The position numbers and the translations under genes were made by a program. The notes beneath the pieces are model-generated. The model ran no database searches. It worked only from the letters and a program-made list of their open reading frames with translations, and was not told the DNA's origin. 64,000 nt of DNA from Bacillota bacterium (GTDB taxonomy: Bacteria > Bacillota > Clostridia > Acetivibrionales > DSM-1351), in NCBI GenBank assembly GCA_023393115.1, contig JAEWMS010000077.1:1-64000 (forward strand), read 5' to 3'. Of the stretch, positions 7,655-17,014 are shown in pieces; position 1 is the first letter of the stretch, and every line of letters begins with the position of its first letter.

Positions 7655-8249
7655 TCCTATCCAATATTGCCTGCTTGCTCATCTCTTTTTTCCAGTCAAG
7701 ACTGTCAACATTCCATTGTATCGGGTAACAACCCAACTCATTACAGGTTTCTATAACTGTATTATTATAGTCTCCATAGGGAGGTCTGAAGAGCTCTACC
7801 TTCTTGCCTGAAATTTCTCCAAGCTTTTGATTACAAATTTCAATTTCAGTCCTGCATTTTTCCTTTCCTATTGTACTCATTCTCAGATGGGAATAGCCAT
7901 GGTTGCCTACATCATGACCCTCGTTTGCAATTAGTTTTACGGCATCAGGGTGTTTTTCTCCCCATAGCCCAACCATGAAAAAGCTGGCCTTTACGTTCTC
8001 CTTTTTCAGAATTTCTAAAATAGTGGGAATATCACCTGCACCCCAAGCACAGTCAAATGTAATGGAAACCAGATTTTTATCTGTCTCAACACTATATATG
8101 GGAAGTACTAGATTTTTATTAATTACATCTATTGACTTAATAACTACGAAATGCCCCGCGGTAATAAGTAGTGATAATAGCGCCACTCCTATTACACCTA
8201 CAAGTAAAAAGCGTGAAAACCTTTTATGGTTTATAATTAAAATCTTCAT
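7470..8249 (-). CDS. Polysaccharide deacetylase (NodB/CE4 domain), membrane-anchored
   Basis: A 259-residue protein with an N-terminal signal anchor (FLLVGVIGVALLSLLITAGHF) and an extracellular NodB domain. Motif 1 is TFDCAWG, where the first Asp is the presumed base; the second Asp of the classic TFDDG is replaced, as in PdaB-type proteins. Motif 2, GNHGYSH, gives the two metal-binding histidines. RPPYGDYN, a DSLDWK block and LFHND follow in order. CE4 enzymes deacetylate peptidoglycan or chitin-like amino sugars, and PdaB-like members act in sporulation, so a spore or cell-wall role is likely. ATG follows GAGGTG. Its 3' end overlaps the convergent DUF4190-like frame. Confidence 0.85.
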   Translation of the reverse strand: MKILIINHKRFSRFLLVGVIGVALLSLLITAGHFVVIKSIDVINKNLVLPIYSVETDKNLVSITFDCAWGAGDIPTILEILKKENVKASFFMVGLWGEKHPDAVKLIANEGHDVGNHGYSHLRMSTIGKEKCRTEIEICNQKLGEISGKKVELFRPPYGDYNNTVIETCNELGCYPIQWNVDSLDWKKEMSKQAILDRIIKKTKSGAIILFHNDTQYTVELLPQIISELKAKGLNFVPVSELIMRGNYYIDDQGRQQKK

Positions 8250-8314
8250 TTCATACACCTCATAAATAATTTATATAATATATAAGTATTTATGTTTGTT
8301 TGGAGTTATGTGTA

Positions 8315-8348
8315 GTAAAAAATAATACCTCCGGCGATAAACCGGAGG
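8315..8348 (-). terminator. Rho-independent terminator of the secreted-protein gene
   Basis: A perfect 7-bp GC-rich stem CCTCCGG/CCGGAGG with a 7-base loop, followed on the minus strand by TATTATTTTTT. It lies about 95 bp beyond the stop of the 8441-10141 gene. Confidence 0.9.
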
Positions 8349-8401
8349 CATCTGATTTTAATACTTGCAGAAGTACTGCTACAGTATGTACTGAAGTCCT
8401 A

Positions 8402-8440
8402 GTTGTAGTTCTTGTTGTTGTAGTTCTTGTTGTTGTATTA
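8402..8440. repeat. 15-bp tandem repeat just after a stop codon
   Basis: About 2.6 copies of GTTGTTGTAGTTCTT, ending where the secreted-protein gene stops. Read past that stop (TAG TAA) in the same frame, it would encode a Tyr-Asn-Asn-Lys-Asn repeat. It may be a former C-terminal extension cut off by a stop, or a simple slippage repeat in the 3' untranslated region. Confidence 0.7.
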
Positions 8441-10141
8441 CTACTTCAATTTAATCTCACTCTTATATATATCTGTATAAGTCAGGGTATTTACCGTTAT
8501 TTCCAGGCTCTTATGTTCCCCGTCGACTTCGAAGGACTTCTTAATCGGCTTCTTTGATTTATTCAAATCTCTATCATTTTCTGAGGAACTTGACCATGAC
8601 AAATGATTTTTCTCAGACTGTATTCCCACTTCAAAGTCAGAAAACTTCCTGTTGGCATCATTGGTTCCAATATCAAAACAACTTTTTCCGTCTTTAACCA
8701 CCACATTTGATATAACTATATCCGAACCATCTATTTTTAGATTATAGGATGGCGTTTTGTCAAATTCCACGTTTATACTTTCATTACACTCTACACTTTT
8801 ATTAACCGAATAGAGATAAATAGTCGCATCATCAAGGTCTTTTTTTGATAAAGGGTAATTGAAATTTATTCTCCCCTTCAGTTCCCCGTAGTTAGCCGAC
8901 CCAGGAATTTTCTTACCCCTTAAACTCATTATTACTTCAGGTTCAACCCTGCTAACCTTAGAATCTTTTCCGGGTATAAATTCGAAGTCCAAAGATGTAC
9001 TTGCCGCTCCCAGGCGTAAATCCTTAAGCTTAAAAATATCATCCTCACTTTTAAACTCTTTATTTATACTAATGGTTTCAGATGGAGTCCTATTTACGGT
9101 TAAAGCAAGTTTCCAATTCACAAGTTTTTCACTGCATTGAATAAATATTTTTACTGGCCGGTTTAATTCAGGCATTCTTTCAAATAATAATTTACCTGTT
9201 TCTCCATTACCCTCGGAGGATCTACCATTAGCTCGAATTAGGTTCTTTGAATCTTTAATACTTATTTCAGGAAATATGTGAACATGAATCATTGTTTTCG
9301 GATCATAGCTGATAAGTGTTTTTACTTCAGGCAGTGCATCAAAGGTATAATCAATAGCCAGTCTTCCATCATCGTTACTTGCTGCTGTTAATTTCAAGGT
9401 ACCATATTCAGTTTTACATTCTCTGTCAATGTTAATCTTTTTACCCTCTGTTGCTAAAGATTTATCCAATATCATTGTATAAGTATAATCGGGTTTATCA
9501 GTATCGGGGATATTAGGGCGTATTGTATATATATTTAGGTACAGCTTATCTCCATTTACAAGTTTTTCTTCCAGATGAAAATTAATAATTCCTCTTCCAT
9601 CACCACTGTTTTCCATTCCGTGACCGTTACTGATATTGACACCTTCTTCATTTAACAGTGAGAATTGGGACGGCGAAATTGTGTTCTCCTTATCTTTATC
9701 CAGAGTTGAAAAGGTTATTAAAAGAGAATCCTCTTCCCACACTGCATTTTCAAGCTTTATCTTATGGCCTTTATATTCGAATACCTTGTTAAGTTCAACT
9801 GTCTTACCGTTGGCAACAGCAATTTCAATACCCTTACTTCTTCCCCAATCCATATACTCTGTCTCTGACCCAGAAACGGGTACTGCCTGTGTTTCAGTTG
9901 TCATAGTAGCTGAATTTGAGGACTGACTTTCTGATGTTACTGGAACTTCTTTCTCTGACGTTGTTGCAGATGTAGATGAGGATGCAAATGCCGATAAAGG
10001 TGAAAGCATAACAAATGCCATAACTAATGCCGCCAATCTAGTCCTTTTACCTACTCCTGAAGCTTGGAAAGCTCTCCCTTCAGTGCTGATGCCTTTCCTA
10101 AATCCTCTGTCTTCCTTGAAGTGTTTTGAAATAACTTTCAT
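8441..10141 (-). CDS. Large secreted protein, DUF4179/DUF5643-like
   Basis: A 566-residue exported protein. It starts with an unusually long basic leader of about 33 residues before the hydrophobic core (LAALVMAFVMLSPLSAFASS), then a Ser/Thr-rich linker. The rest is a series of beta-rich units with recurring strand patterns (for example VELNKVFEYKGHKIKLENAVWEEDSLLITFST and KKINIDRECKTEYGTLKLTA), resembling domains attached to DUF4179 proteins found with ECF sigma factors. No sigma or anti-sigma gene adjoins it here. No catalytic motif is seen; it may bind the envelope or sense stress. ATG follows TAGGAGG. A strong terminator lies downstream. The family assignment is tentative. Confidence 0.65.
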   Translation of the reverse strand: MKVISKHFKEDRGFRKGISTEGRAFQASGVGKRTRLAALVMAFVMLSPLSAFASSSTSATTSEKEVPVTSESQSSNSATMTTETQAVPVSGSETEYMDWGRSKGIEIAVANGKTVELNKVFEYKGHKIKLENAVWEEDSLLITFSTLDKDKENTISPSQFSLLNEEGVNISNGHGMENSGDGRGIINFHLEEKLVNGDKLYLNIYTIRPNIPDTDKPDYTYTMILDKSLATEGKKINIDRECKTEYGTLKLTAASNDDGRLAIDYTFDALPEVKTLISYDPKTMIHVHIFPEISIKDSKNLIRANGRSSEGNGETGKLLFERMPELNRPVKIFIQCSEKLVNWKLALTVNRTPSETISINKEFKSEDDIFKLKDLRLGAASTSLDFEFIPGKDSKVSRVEPEVIMSLRGKKIPGSANYGELKGRINFNYPLSKKDLDDATIYLYSVNKSVECNESINVEFDKTPSYNLKIDGSDIVISNVVVKDGKSCFDIGTNDANRKFSDFEVGIQSEKNHLSWSSSSENDRDLNKSKKPIKKSFEVDGEHKSLEITVNTLTYTDIYKSEIKLK

Positions 10142-10246
10142 GCTAAACCTCCTAATTCAATTCTGGTATTGCTTTATTTTCATTTACTGGTATATTATAG
10201 CACCGCGAGTATGCAATGTCTAACCACCTCATTATGATATTATTAT

Positions 10247-10276
10247 AAAGAAAACACCCCTATACTGCAGGGGTGT
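10247..10276 (-). terminator. Terminator of the DUF3795/AlkZ-related pair
   Basis: A perfect 8-bp stem ACACCCCT/AGGGGTGT with a short loop and TTTTCTTT on the minus strand, 50 bp beyond the stop of the AlkZ-related gene. Confidence 0.85.
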
Positions 10277-10326
10277 AAGTCTGTAAGCTATAATAACAAT
10301 ATGTTTTCAACTTTTTTACAATCTGA

Positions 10327-11004
10327 TTACTTAATTGACAGTGCTTTTCTTAGTTTAGCTTCACTAACATCATGACTTATCTTTAATCCTTCATTAATTA
10401 AATACCTGCCGGCTTCCGATTTGTCCAAATCCCTGGAAGCTTTGAGCCATGAAGCCGGGGCCCAATTTTCAACCTTGTCATAGACGTTTGCAGGCCACCC
10501 GTATGGTTCACCTGCCTTATTCAACTTTCTTCTGTTACCTGCAACAGTAATATAGTAAAGTTTTTGAAGCTCAACTATAGCATTGTCGACTTTACTGCCA
10601 CCCTTTTTTCCAACACCCATTTGATACCTTATATCACTGGTATTCAACAAGGTTTGGGTCTGAAAAAGCTCCCATAGCTGTTTTACTTCCTGACTAACAA
10701 GCCCTTCCTGCCACCTGTCGCCCATTGATTCCAGTGGTTGAAAGCAAGCATAAAAATATGGATACATTCTCTTGGAGACAAACCCCTTATGCCCTCCTAA
10801 TATACAGCCGAAGGCTAATTGCTTTTCTTCGGCAGCCCTATCCTTCCATTGCCATGGATCTGTATCCAGGTCCCCTGTATGCCAGGCTTCCTTTTTTGTC
10901 TCATCTACAACTGACGGAAGGCCTGGAAGGATATTTGACAAGGCCATAAAGCCAAGCTCATTTACTCTGTTTATAAATTCATTATAGTTTTGCAGCATAG
11001 CCAT
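10327..11004 (-). CDS. AlkZ-related protein
   Basis: A 225-residue soluble protein. Its overall pattern (GLPSVVDETKKEAWHTGDLDTDPWQWKDRA, later FGCILGGHKGFVSKRMYPYF) resembles a clostridial family annotated as related to the AlkZ/YcaQ DNA glycosylases. These are winged-helix repair proteins that unhook crosslinks. It is shorter than AlkZ itself and I cannot point to the catalytic QxQ motif, so glycosylase activity is doubtful. It might instead be a DNA-binding relative. ATG follows GGGTGAG. It lies 15 bp after the DUF3795 gene and shares its terminator, so the two form an operon. Confidence in the gene is high, in function low. Confidence 0.6.
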   Translation of the reverse strand: MAMLQNYNEFINRVNELGFMALSNILPGLPSVVDETKKEAWHTGDLDTDPWQWKDRAAEEKQLAFGCILGGHKGFVSKRMYPYFYACFQPLESMGDRWQEGLVSQEVKQLWELFQTQTLLNTSDIRYQMGVGKKGGSKVDNAIVELQKLYYITVAGNRRKLNKAGEPYGWPANVYDKVENWAPASWLKASRDLDKSEAGRYLINEGLKISHDVSEAKLRKALSIK

Positions 11005-11019
11005 AAGCTCACCCTTACT

Positions 11020-11298
11020 TTATTTTTTACCTGTCGAATTACACTCTGCACACCATTTTTTACACTGCTCGATACGAAGTCCGTTGTCGCCATGTTCAGC
11101 ATCGTAGGCAAATTGATTTAGCAACGCACAAGGAAAGGCGTCACACTCACCGCAATGCTGGAGTCTCTTATTCTCACAGCAAATTTTCACTTCACATTGG
11201 CCCCATGCCGGAACGGCAATATTGACACAGCCGGAACAGTTAAACTGTTCTCTATAATCGCACTCACTACAGACAATTCCACATCTTGACTCAATCAT
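11020..11298 (-). CDS. DUF3795 cysteine-rich protein
   Basis: A 92-residue protein dominated by paired cysteines: CGIVCSEC, CSGC, CEVKICC, HCGECDAFPC and a final CKKWCAEC. The CGxxCxxC opening and the CGECxxFPC block are the hallmark of DUF3795, small presumed zinc- or iron-sulfur-binding proteins common in anaerobes. No enzymatic role has been established for the family. The ATG chosen has GGAGG 5 bases upstream; an in-frame TTG four codons earlier overlaps that site. It is the first gene of a pair with the AlkZ-related gene. Confidence 0.85.
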   Translation of the reverse strand: MIESRCGIVCSECDYREQFNCSGCVNIAVPAWGQCEVKICCENKRLQHCGECDAFPCALLNQFAYDAEHGDNGLRIEQCKKWCAECNSTGKK

Positions 11299-11456
11299 AA
11301 ATACCTCCAAATTAGCCCAAACGGCAAAATAAATAACTGGCTAAACAGTAACTAGACAGTAATTAGAATACTAATATCTGAGATAGTTAACATCTGTTTT
11401 TTCTACTTTCTGCCTCTCTAACCATCTATCTTACTATAGCAAAGGGAACCGGACAA

Positions 11457-12368
11457 CTATATGTCATGTTCATAAACCTTAACTAAATTTTTTGCCGTTT
11501 TTACAATTTCCACTCTTAAATCTAAAGGTTCTATGACCTCAACCTTATCTCCAAAGGAAAGCAGCCACCTGCAAATATATTCTCTGTTTGTAAAACCTAC
11601 CGAAACCTTCAGTTTACCTTGATCTGTTACTTCGAAACAATCAGGACCGTACTCCTCCACCAGAAGATACTCGGTCTCCTTATCAAACAACGCTGTGAGG
11701 AAAGTGTCATCCTGAAAAAAGTTATCCAGCTTAAGGTCATCCGGGTTTATTTCTTTAACTTCAAAAACCTCTTCAAGAAGCTTCAGTTTCCAAAGCCTGT
11801 TCAGTTTGAATAATCTAAAGTCTGCTCTTTCAGTGCAGTAGCCGTAAACATACCAGGCTGACCATCTATATGTCACTATATATGGCTCGACTAACCGATT
11901 AGAAACTCCTTTTTCGGAATAATACTCAAAGCTGACCAGCCGGTTTTCAGAAATTGCCTTTTTGATAAGGGTTAATTTATTGGAGAGGCTGCTTTTGTAG
12001 TGGGAGGCAAGATCAATCAGTACTTTTTCTCCGGTACCGGCTGGAATTTGTTTCGGTGAAAGTTTTGTAATCAACCTTCCAATATCCGCAGTATTCGCTA
12101 CGCTGTTGATACTTTTTAGTCCAGTAATTATATTATTCAGTTCCTCTACCGAAACTACCGTTTTATCGAGTTTATAGCCCTCAGCAATGGAAATACCTCC
12201 GTCACCACCCTGATAGGTTATTATAGGAATACCGGCTTTGCAAATATCCTCAACATCTCTCTGAATAGTCCTTCTGGAGACTTCAAATTTCAAGGCCAAC
12301 TCAGGAGCCGTCACCTTGTCCCGTTGAAGGAGAGTTGTTATGATACCCAGTAATCTGTCTATTTTCAT
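11457..12368 (-). CDS. WYL-domain transcriptional regulator (HTH_11/DeoR-like)
   Basis: A 303-residue regulator. Residues 1-60 are a winged helix (RLLGIITTLLQRDKVTAPEL, then FEVSRRTIQRDVEDICKAGIPI). The middle and C-terminal parts form a WYL domain (RLVEPYIVTYRWSAWYVYGYC, then FRLFKLNRL) and the WCX extension. WYL domains bind nucleic-acid or small-molecule ligands and regulate stress, repair or defence genes. Its ATG overlaps the stop of the upstream M24 peptidase gene by 4 bp (ATGA), so the two are translationally coupled. It may regulate that operon; the ligand is unknown. Confidence 0.9.
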   Translation of the reverse strand: MKIDRLLGIITTLLQRDKVTAPELALKFEVSRRTIQRDVEDICKAGIPIITYQGGDGGISIAEGYKLDKTVVSVEELNNIITGLKSINSVANTADIGRLITKLSPKQIPAGTGEKVLIDLASHYKSSLSNKLTLIKKAISENRLVSFEYYSEKGVSNRLVEPYIVTYRWSAWYVYGYCTERADFRLFKLNRLWKLKLLEEVFEVKEINPDDLKLDNFFQDDTFLTALFDKETEYLLVEEYGPDCFEVTDQGKLKVSVGFTNREYICRWLLSFGDKVEVIEPLDLRVEIVKTAKNLVKVYEHDI

Positions 12369-13561
12369 ACTACAATAATATCCTTTTCTCCACCTGTAAT
12401 CAGCTTTCCTCCATCCGGTGTAACTATATATGTATCTTCGACACCTACCATTCCAACACCCGCAATTCCCTTTTTCGGTTCAACGGCTATAACCATATTT
12501 TCCTTAAGTGGTTGGTCGAAGCCCATGGCTATAGCAGGTAGTTCATCAATATGAAGACCTATCCCATGACCAAGGAATTTGACCTTTCGATTTCCGAAGC
12601 CCATAAAGTTTTCCAGAAAATCCTCATCCAGTTCAGACATTACAGTTTCATATATCCGGGAAGGAATATTTCCAGGCTGTAATAACCCGGCAGTACGCCT
12701 CTGTACCTCAATACATTTACGATGAGCCTTAACAACCTCGGCGGGAGGTGTATCTCCGAACATATAAACCTGAGTTCTGTCACTATGATATCCTTCGATA
12801 CCAAATCCTATATCAACAAAAACCAAGTCTCCCTTTTTGAGATATCTGTCTCTACTACCGATTATCGGGACTGCAGCACTCATTCCCTTCATACCGCCCG
12901 GTCCATCAAAATTGGTTGGATACAAGGAATTTTCTCCAAATCCTACCTGACCTGCAATCATCTCAGTCTGATAGCGGAAGAAGCGTGAAACTCCATGAAA
13001 TCCGTTTTTCAGCATCTGTTGGTAAAGCTCAGCTGTAAAGTCCAGTTCACTCATACCTTCTCTCATAATGGAAGGTACAACTTCGTCAAGCAGCTTTTGA
13101 TGCCTCTTTCCGGCCTCTTGCAATAGACCCAGTTCATAAGCACTTTTAACAGCTCTTACACCAAATATAAAATTGTCAACACTATACATCTTATTTATTG
13201 AAAAGTACTTCTTAAGCCTCTCAAGGATGGCTAAAGTAAGTATTTCCGTTTCAACAAGAGTATTTCCAAGTTCACTCCCTGCAACCTCCGCAGCCTCCCT
13301 ATAGCTCTCCATGGGAAAAATGCAAGAAAGCGGTGATTCAGCTTTTGCTCTTTCATAGCTTCTACGTGCAAAGTACATCGCGTCACCGTTCTTTTTAATA
13401 ATTAATATGCCATCCTGCATAGTACCGGTAAAATAATACTGATTAACTTTGCTTAATATAATTGTTGTGTCCCAATCAGAATACTTTTGGCTGATAGCTT
13501 TACATAATTTTTCGATTCTTTGTTTTAGTTCCTCTTGTGAAACCTGAATATCTATATGCAT
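12365..13561 (-). CDS. M24 family metallopeptidase (Xaa-Pro aminopeptidase/dipeptidase-like)
   Basis: A 398-residue pita-bread-fold enzyme with an N-terminal creatinase-type domain of about 130 residues. The C-terminal catalytic domain shows the five metal ligands in order: Asp in VDIGFG, Asp in YHSDRTQ, His in GHGIGLHIDE, Glu in AVEPKKG and Glu in GVEDTY. Such enzymes cleave the bond before proline in peptides, or in some cases act on creatine-like substrates. Compared with ordinary PepQ it has a long insertion between ligands (GPGGMKGMSAAVPIIG). It is coupled to the WYL regulator by a 4-bp overlap. The exact substrate is not determined. Confidence 0.85.
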   Translation of the reverse strand: MHIDIQVSQEELKQRIEKLCKAISQKYSDWDTTIILSKVNQYYFTGTMQDGILIIKKNGDAMYFARRSYERAKAESPLSCIFPMESYREAAEVAGSELGNTLVETEILTLAILERLKKYFSINKMYSVDNFIFGVRAVKSAYELGLLQEAGKRHQKLLDEVVPSIMREGMSELDFTAELYQQMLKNGFHGVSRFFRYQTEMIAGQVGFGENSLYPTNFDGPGGMKGMSAAVPIIGSRDRYLKKGDLVFVDIGFGIEGYHSDRTQVYMFGDTPPAEVVKAHRKCIEVQRRTAGLLQPGNIPSRIYETVMSELDEDFLENFMGFGNRKVKFLGHGIGLHIDELPAIAMGFDQPLKENMVIAVEPKKGIAGVGMVGVEDTYIVTPDGGKLITGGEKDIIVV

Positions 13562-13640
13562 TATTCATCTTCTCCTTTAAAGTCTAGTGAGAATATGGCG
13601 TGTATACCACACTATATTAAATCTCTGCTATTTCCTATTA

Positions 13641-13676
13641 TAAAATAACCGGCTAAGACCATAGCCGGTTATTTTA
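13641..13676. terminator. Terminator after the Cache histidine kinase gene
   Basis: A 15-bp perfect stem (TAAAATAACCGGCTA/TAGCCGGTTATTTTA) with a 6-base loop. The A/T flanks make it able to work in both directions; it lies 60 bp past the kinase stop on the minus strand. Confidence 0.9.
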
Positions 13677-13738
13677 TAATATTACCACTAAAATGCAATT
13701 AAGGCAAAAGTTTAATTTTATCACTCTACCTTAGTAAA

Positions 13739-15523
13739 CTATAATAAATAAATATCTGAGAATTCTATGTTAATTCTTTCTATTCTTCTTTGTGTTTCCA
13801 CTTCTTCAAGAAAAACCTCTTCTTCCTTATTTTCCACTGTTGTAACAGGCAATTCAACAAAAAATTCACTACCTTTACCAAACTCACTGACTGCACAAAT
13901 ACTGCCTCCATGCAGCTCAACAAATGACTTTACCATGGCAAGTCCTATACCACTGCCATCTTTGTTTTTAGTAAGAGTCTGTTCGACCTGAACAAAGCGT
14001 TCGAAGATAACGCTTTGCTTATCCTCGGGTATGCCTACACCGGTATCTGTGACCGATATCAAAATAGTATCAACTTTGTCCTGAACTTTAACAAAAATAC
14101 TTCCTCCCTGATCGGTAAACTTAATGGCATTTGAAATTAGATTAAGAATTATTCTCTCAATCTTATCAACATCACAGGCCATAATCCTTTCTTCTGTATT
14201 CTTTTCAAAGGACAGGTTAATTCCTTTATTTTCAGTGAACTCCTGTATTGACATAACTATGTCCTCAATAACTTTTACTATGTTATGATTGCCGGCATGC
14301 TTTTCAAGAAAACCCACATCAATTTTAGTAGTATCTATAAGATTATTTACAAGTCTCATTAGTCTGTAGCAGTTTTGCTTCATAGTCTTCAAGTGTTTTG
14401 AAAGATTGTTTGTATTAGGAGTCCTTTCTTTATCAAAATAGAATTTGCACAGCTGGATGGATGCAAGTATTACATTCAGCGGAGTCCTGAATTCGTGTGT
14501 TATATTAGCAAAAAATTGTGTTCTCAGCTTTTCAAGTTCCGCAGATTCTTTTAGCAGCCGCTTATCTTCTTCCACCAACATCTGCAGATTTTGAACAATT
14601 CTGGTTTTAAAGAAATATCCCGCTAACAAAAGACAGCAAAATACTCCAAAAGCCATAGTTATACAGGTCAAAACTATAAAATCTTCTCTAAGTGAATCAA
14701 GTTCTTTAAACACCTCATCTTCAGGTGCTGCCAACGCCAGATACCATCCGTAGTCTGTAATTTTGGCAAATGAGGCAAAATAATTCTCTCCGGCATATTT
14801 ATAAAAGGAATGACCTATGGTGTTTGCATTTACCCCCTTATATAATCCACCATACTCTGAATCCTCTGAGATATTAGCTTGTTTGGAAGGTGATACTTCT
14901 TTCTCAGAATGAGCTATTATTTTTCCTTCATTACTAATAATGAGTCCGGTGCCTGTTTCACCTATCTTTATATTTTCTACAATATTATGTAAATAAGCAG
15001 GGTCAATTGCGGCCGAAAGAGAGCCGATAATAATTCCTTCCTTATTTTTTATAGGTGTCGAACATACGATTATTGTGTCACTATCAATTCTTCCTTGAAA
15101 CGGCTCAGATATATATGTTTCGCCCTTTAATGACCTTTGAACCCACAACCTGTCGGAAAGATCAAGCTCATCGCCTGTTGTGGAATGTGCAAACCCCTTT
15201 AAATCAGCTACTTGGAATCTTAAAACATTAAGTCTTTTAGCTTCCTCAATGAGAATAGGCTTTTGAACAGACCAGTCCATGGATTGTATTTCAGTCCTAA
15301 AACTCACTCCTTCAATAATGGTTTTAAACTCGTTGATATGCTGGTTTATCAGATTGGCGTTGTCTCTGCTTCTATAAACGGCATTGTCAACTATACTGTT
15401 TTTTAGAACCCTTGAAGTTTTCTGATAGGAAATGACTCCCAATACCCCAAATATGCTCATAATTAGTACTAAAAATAAAAGAATGAATTCAATTCCGGGA
15501 ATATTTTTTAGTTTGAGTTTCAT
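13739..15523 (-). CDS. Orphan sensor histidine kinase with extracellular Cache domain
   Basis: A 594-residue membrane kinase. TM1 spans about residues 11-32, an extracellular dCache-type sensor about 33-280 (with RLWVQRSLKGETYISEPF and GSLSAAIDP typical of Cache folds), and TM2 about 282-305. A short coiled coil leads to the HisKA helix, with phospho-acceptor His343 in NITHEFRTPLN. The ATPase domain has the N box (ILNLISNAIKFTD), G1 (DTGVGIP) and G2 (GSGIGLAMVK). Cache sensors usually bind amino acids, carboxylates or similar small molecules. No response regulator gene adjoins it, so its partner lies elsewhere. A strong terminator isolates it from the peptidase operon. Confidence 0.92.
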   Translation of the reverse strand: MKLKLKNIPGIEFILLFLVLIMSIFGVLGVISYQKTSRVLKNSIVDNAVYRSRDNANLINQHINEFKTIIEGVSFRTEIQSMDWSVQKPILIEEAKRLNVLRFQVADLKGFAHSTTGDELDLSDRLWVQRSLKGETYISEPFQGRIDSDTIIVCSTPIKNKEGIIIGSLSAAIDPAYLHNIVENIKIGETGTGLIISNEGKIIAHSEKEVSPSKQANISEDSEYGGLYKGVNANTIGHSFYKYAGENYFASFAKITDYGWYLALAAPEDEVFKELDSLREDFIVLTCITMAFGVFCCLLLAGYFFKTRIVQNLQMLVEEDKRLLKESAELEKLRTQFFANITHEFRTPLNVILASIQLCKFYFDKERTPNTNNLSKHLKTMKQNCYRLMRLVNNLIDTTKIDVGFLEKHAGNHNIVKVIEDIVMSIQEFTENKGINLSFEKNTEERIMACDVDKIERIILNLISNAIKFTDQGGSIFVKVQDKVDTILISVTDTGVGIPEDKQSVIFERFVQVEQTLTKNKDGSGIGLAMVKSFVELHGGSICAVSEFGKGSEFFVELPVTTVENKEEEVFLEEVETQRRIERINIEFSDIYLL

Positions 15524-15655
15524 TGTTTTTAATCCCCTTAAGAATTATAATATTTTAATATATTATTTTTGAAATCTATACCATTTTACTACTAATTTAC
15601 ATAAATTTCTATATTTATACAATAGTTATTTCCCAAAATATTTAGGATAAAAGAA

Positions 15656-16855
15656 TCACCATTCTCCCTGTATTTCATCGTTTTTATGATCAAAGGAGAA
15701 TTTAGCGGTATCAAAGTAAATTCCGCTTACTCCAAAAGTGCAATCAACATCAACCCACCTTTTTTCCTGTGAATCATAAAATTGATTCCAAGCGTGATCT
15801 CCCCAGGAGAGTCCGCTGTATCCAAGTCCGGTTACAAGCCTGACCTTTATACCGTTAGCTCTGCACATTGAAATAAACAAACTTGAATAATCAAAGCAAA
15901 TTCCTTTTTTGGTTTCGTAACATACTATTGTTCCTGATTGGGTGGCTTTGGTTTCCTTTGCAATTTTTCTTGCCTTTTCATAGTCATAATGAATATTTCG
16001 AGTAATCCATTTATAGATTTTCTTACTCTTATCGTAATCATCCTTTTCTCCCTTAGTTAACTCAACCGCCAACTTATCAATTTCTGAGTTCGATTTTACA
16101 GCATCGTCAAGGGTTACACCGTTAAAGTATTGAATTACCTTAATATTGTAATTGCCCAGCGCATCCTTAATATTTTCAGCAATTTTAGCCCTTTGCTCTC
16201 CTATACCTTCCTGTTTGTTAAATTGGTCGTTGATAATTACAGGAATTTTCTTTGCGATTTCCGAGTCTACGACGGGTTTTAATGCTGTATCATAAATCGT
16301 ATTTAGTACCCTGGATTCATCAATATATCTCGAAAGTCCCGGAACGGTAAAATAGTACGAAAAGAAATAAAAAATAAAACTTATACATATTAAAGTAACA
16401 AGTGCTTTTGGAATGCTGCATAACAAAGAAATAATTTTTTTTGTAAACTTACTCAGAGAATTCATTGATTTGTATATCCGATTGGCAATTCCGACAAAGA
16501 CATAATTATATAAAGGATAGGTAATAAGTCTCAATATCAGGACAACAACTATAAGTATAATAAAAGCTGCACAAAGGTATGTATAAATATTGTTTGCGGC
16601 CAAGCTTGTTTTTACGTTTCCAGGGAGTACATCGTATATACGTTTAAAAATAGAATTACTTCGATCAAATAAAATTCCCCTTGTTAAAAACAATGCAATC
16701 AACAATGCTGTTATAAATTCCAGGTTATTGACAATAGAGTAAAATCCATTGATTATCCTGTCTCGACTAAAGGGTGTAAACAATGAAGATATAAGTATAA
16801 ATAACACCGGAATAATTAGTATTAAACTTACAGGATTAAAGTTTATGTTAATCAA
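15656..16855 (-). CDS. Membrane transglutaminase-like protein
   Basis: A 399-residue membrane protein. Four hydrophobic stretches occupy about the first 190 residues (for example LILIIPVLFILISSLF and AFIILIVVVLILRLI). An extracytoplasmic transglutaminase-like cysteine-protease fold follows in the last 130. The catalytic triad is visible as Cys in KKGICFDYSSLF, His in WGDHAWNQF and Asp in WVDVDCTFG. These domains are found in proteases, peptidases and cell-wall-linked proteins; the true reaction is unknown. The TTG start chosen has AGGTGG 5 bases upstream, better placed than the upstream ATG. It stands alone between the kinase and glnN. Confidence 0.82.
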   Translation of the reverse strand: MININFNPVSLILIIPVLFILISSLFTPFSRDRIINGFYSIVNNLEFITALLIALFLTRGILFDRSNSIFKRIYDVLPGNVKTSLAANNIYTYLCAAFIILIVVVLILRLITYPLYNYVFVGIANRIYKSMNSLSKFTKKIISLLCSIPKALVTLICISFIFYFFSYYFTVPGLSRYIDESRVLNTIYDTALKPVVDSEIAKKIPVIINDQFNKQEGIGEQRAKIAENIKDALGNYNIKVIQYFNGVTLDDAVKSNSEIDKLAVELTKGEKDDYDKSKKIYKWITRNIHYDYEKARKIAKETKATQSGTIVCYETKKGICFDYSSLFISMCRANGIKVRLVTGLGYSGLSWGDHAWNQFYDSQEKRWVDVDCTFGVSGIYFDTAKFSFDHKNDEIQGEW

Positions 16856-17014
16856 GATTACCACCTTTAACATTAATATAAGTAAAAATGCATTAAACAG
16901 AACTGGTTATTTAGAAGGTCACAGTCTGTAACAGTAGTATTATAGCATAATTGCAGTTATTATTTTAATTTCCCCTGGAAAGGTAATATATCTGTAAAAC
17001 TTTTTGAAACAAAG

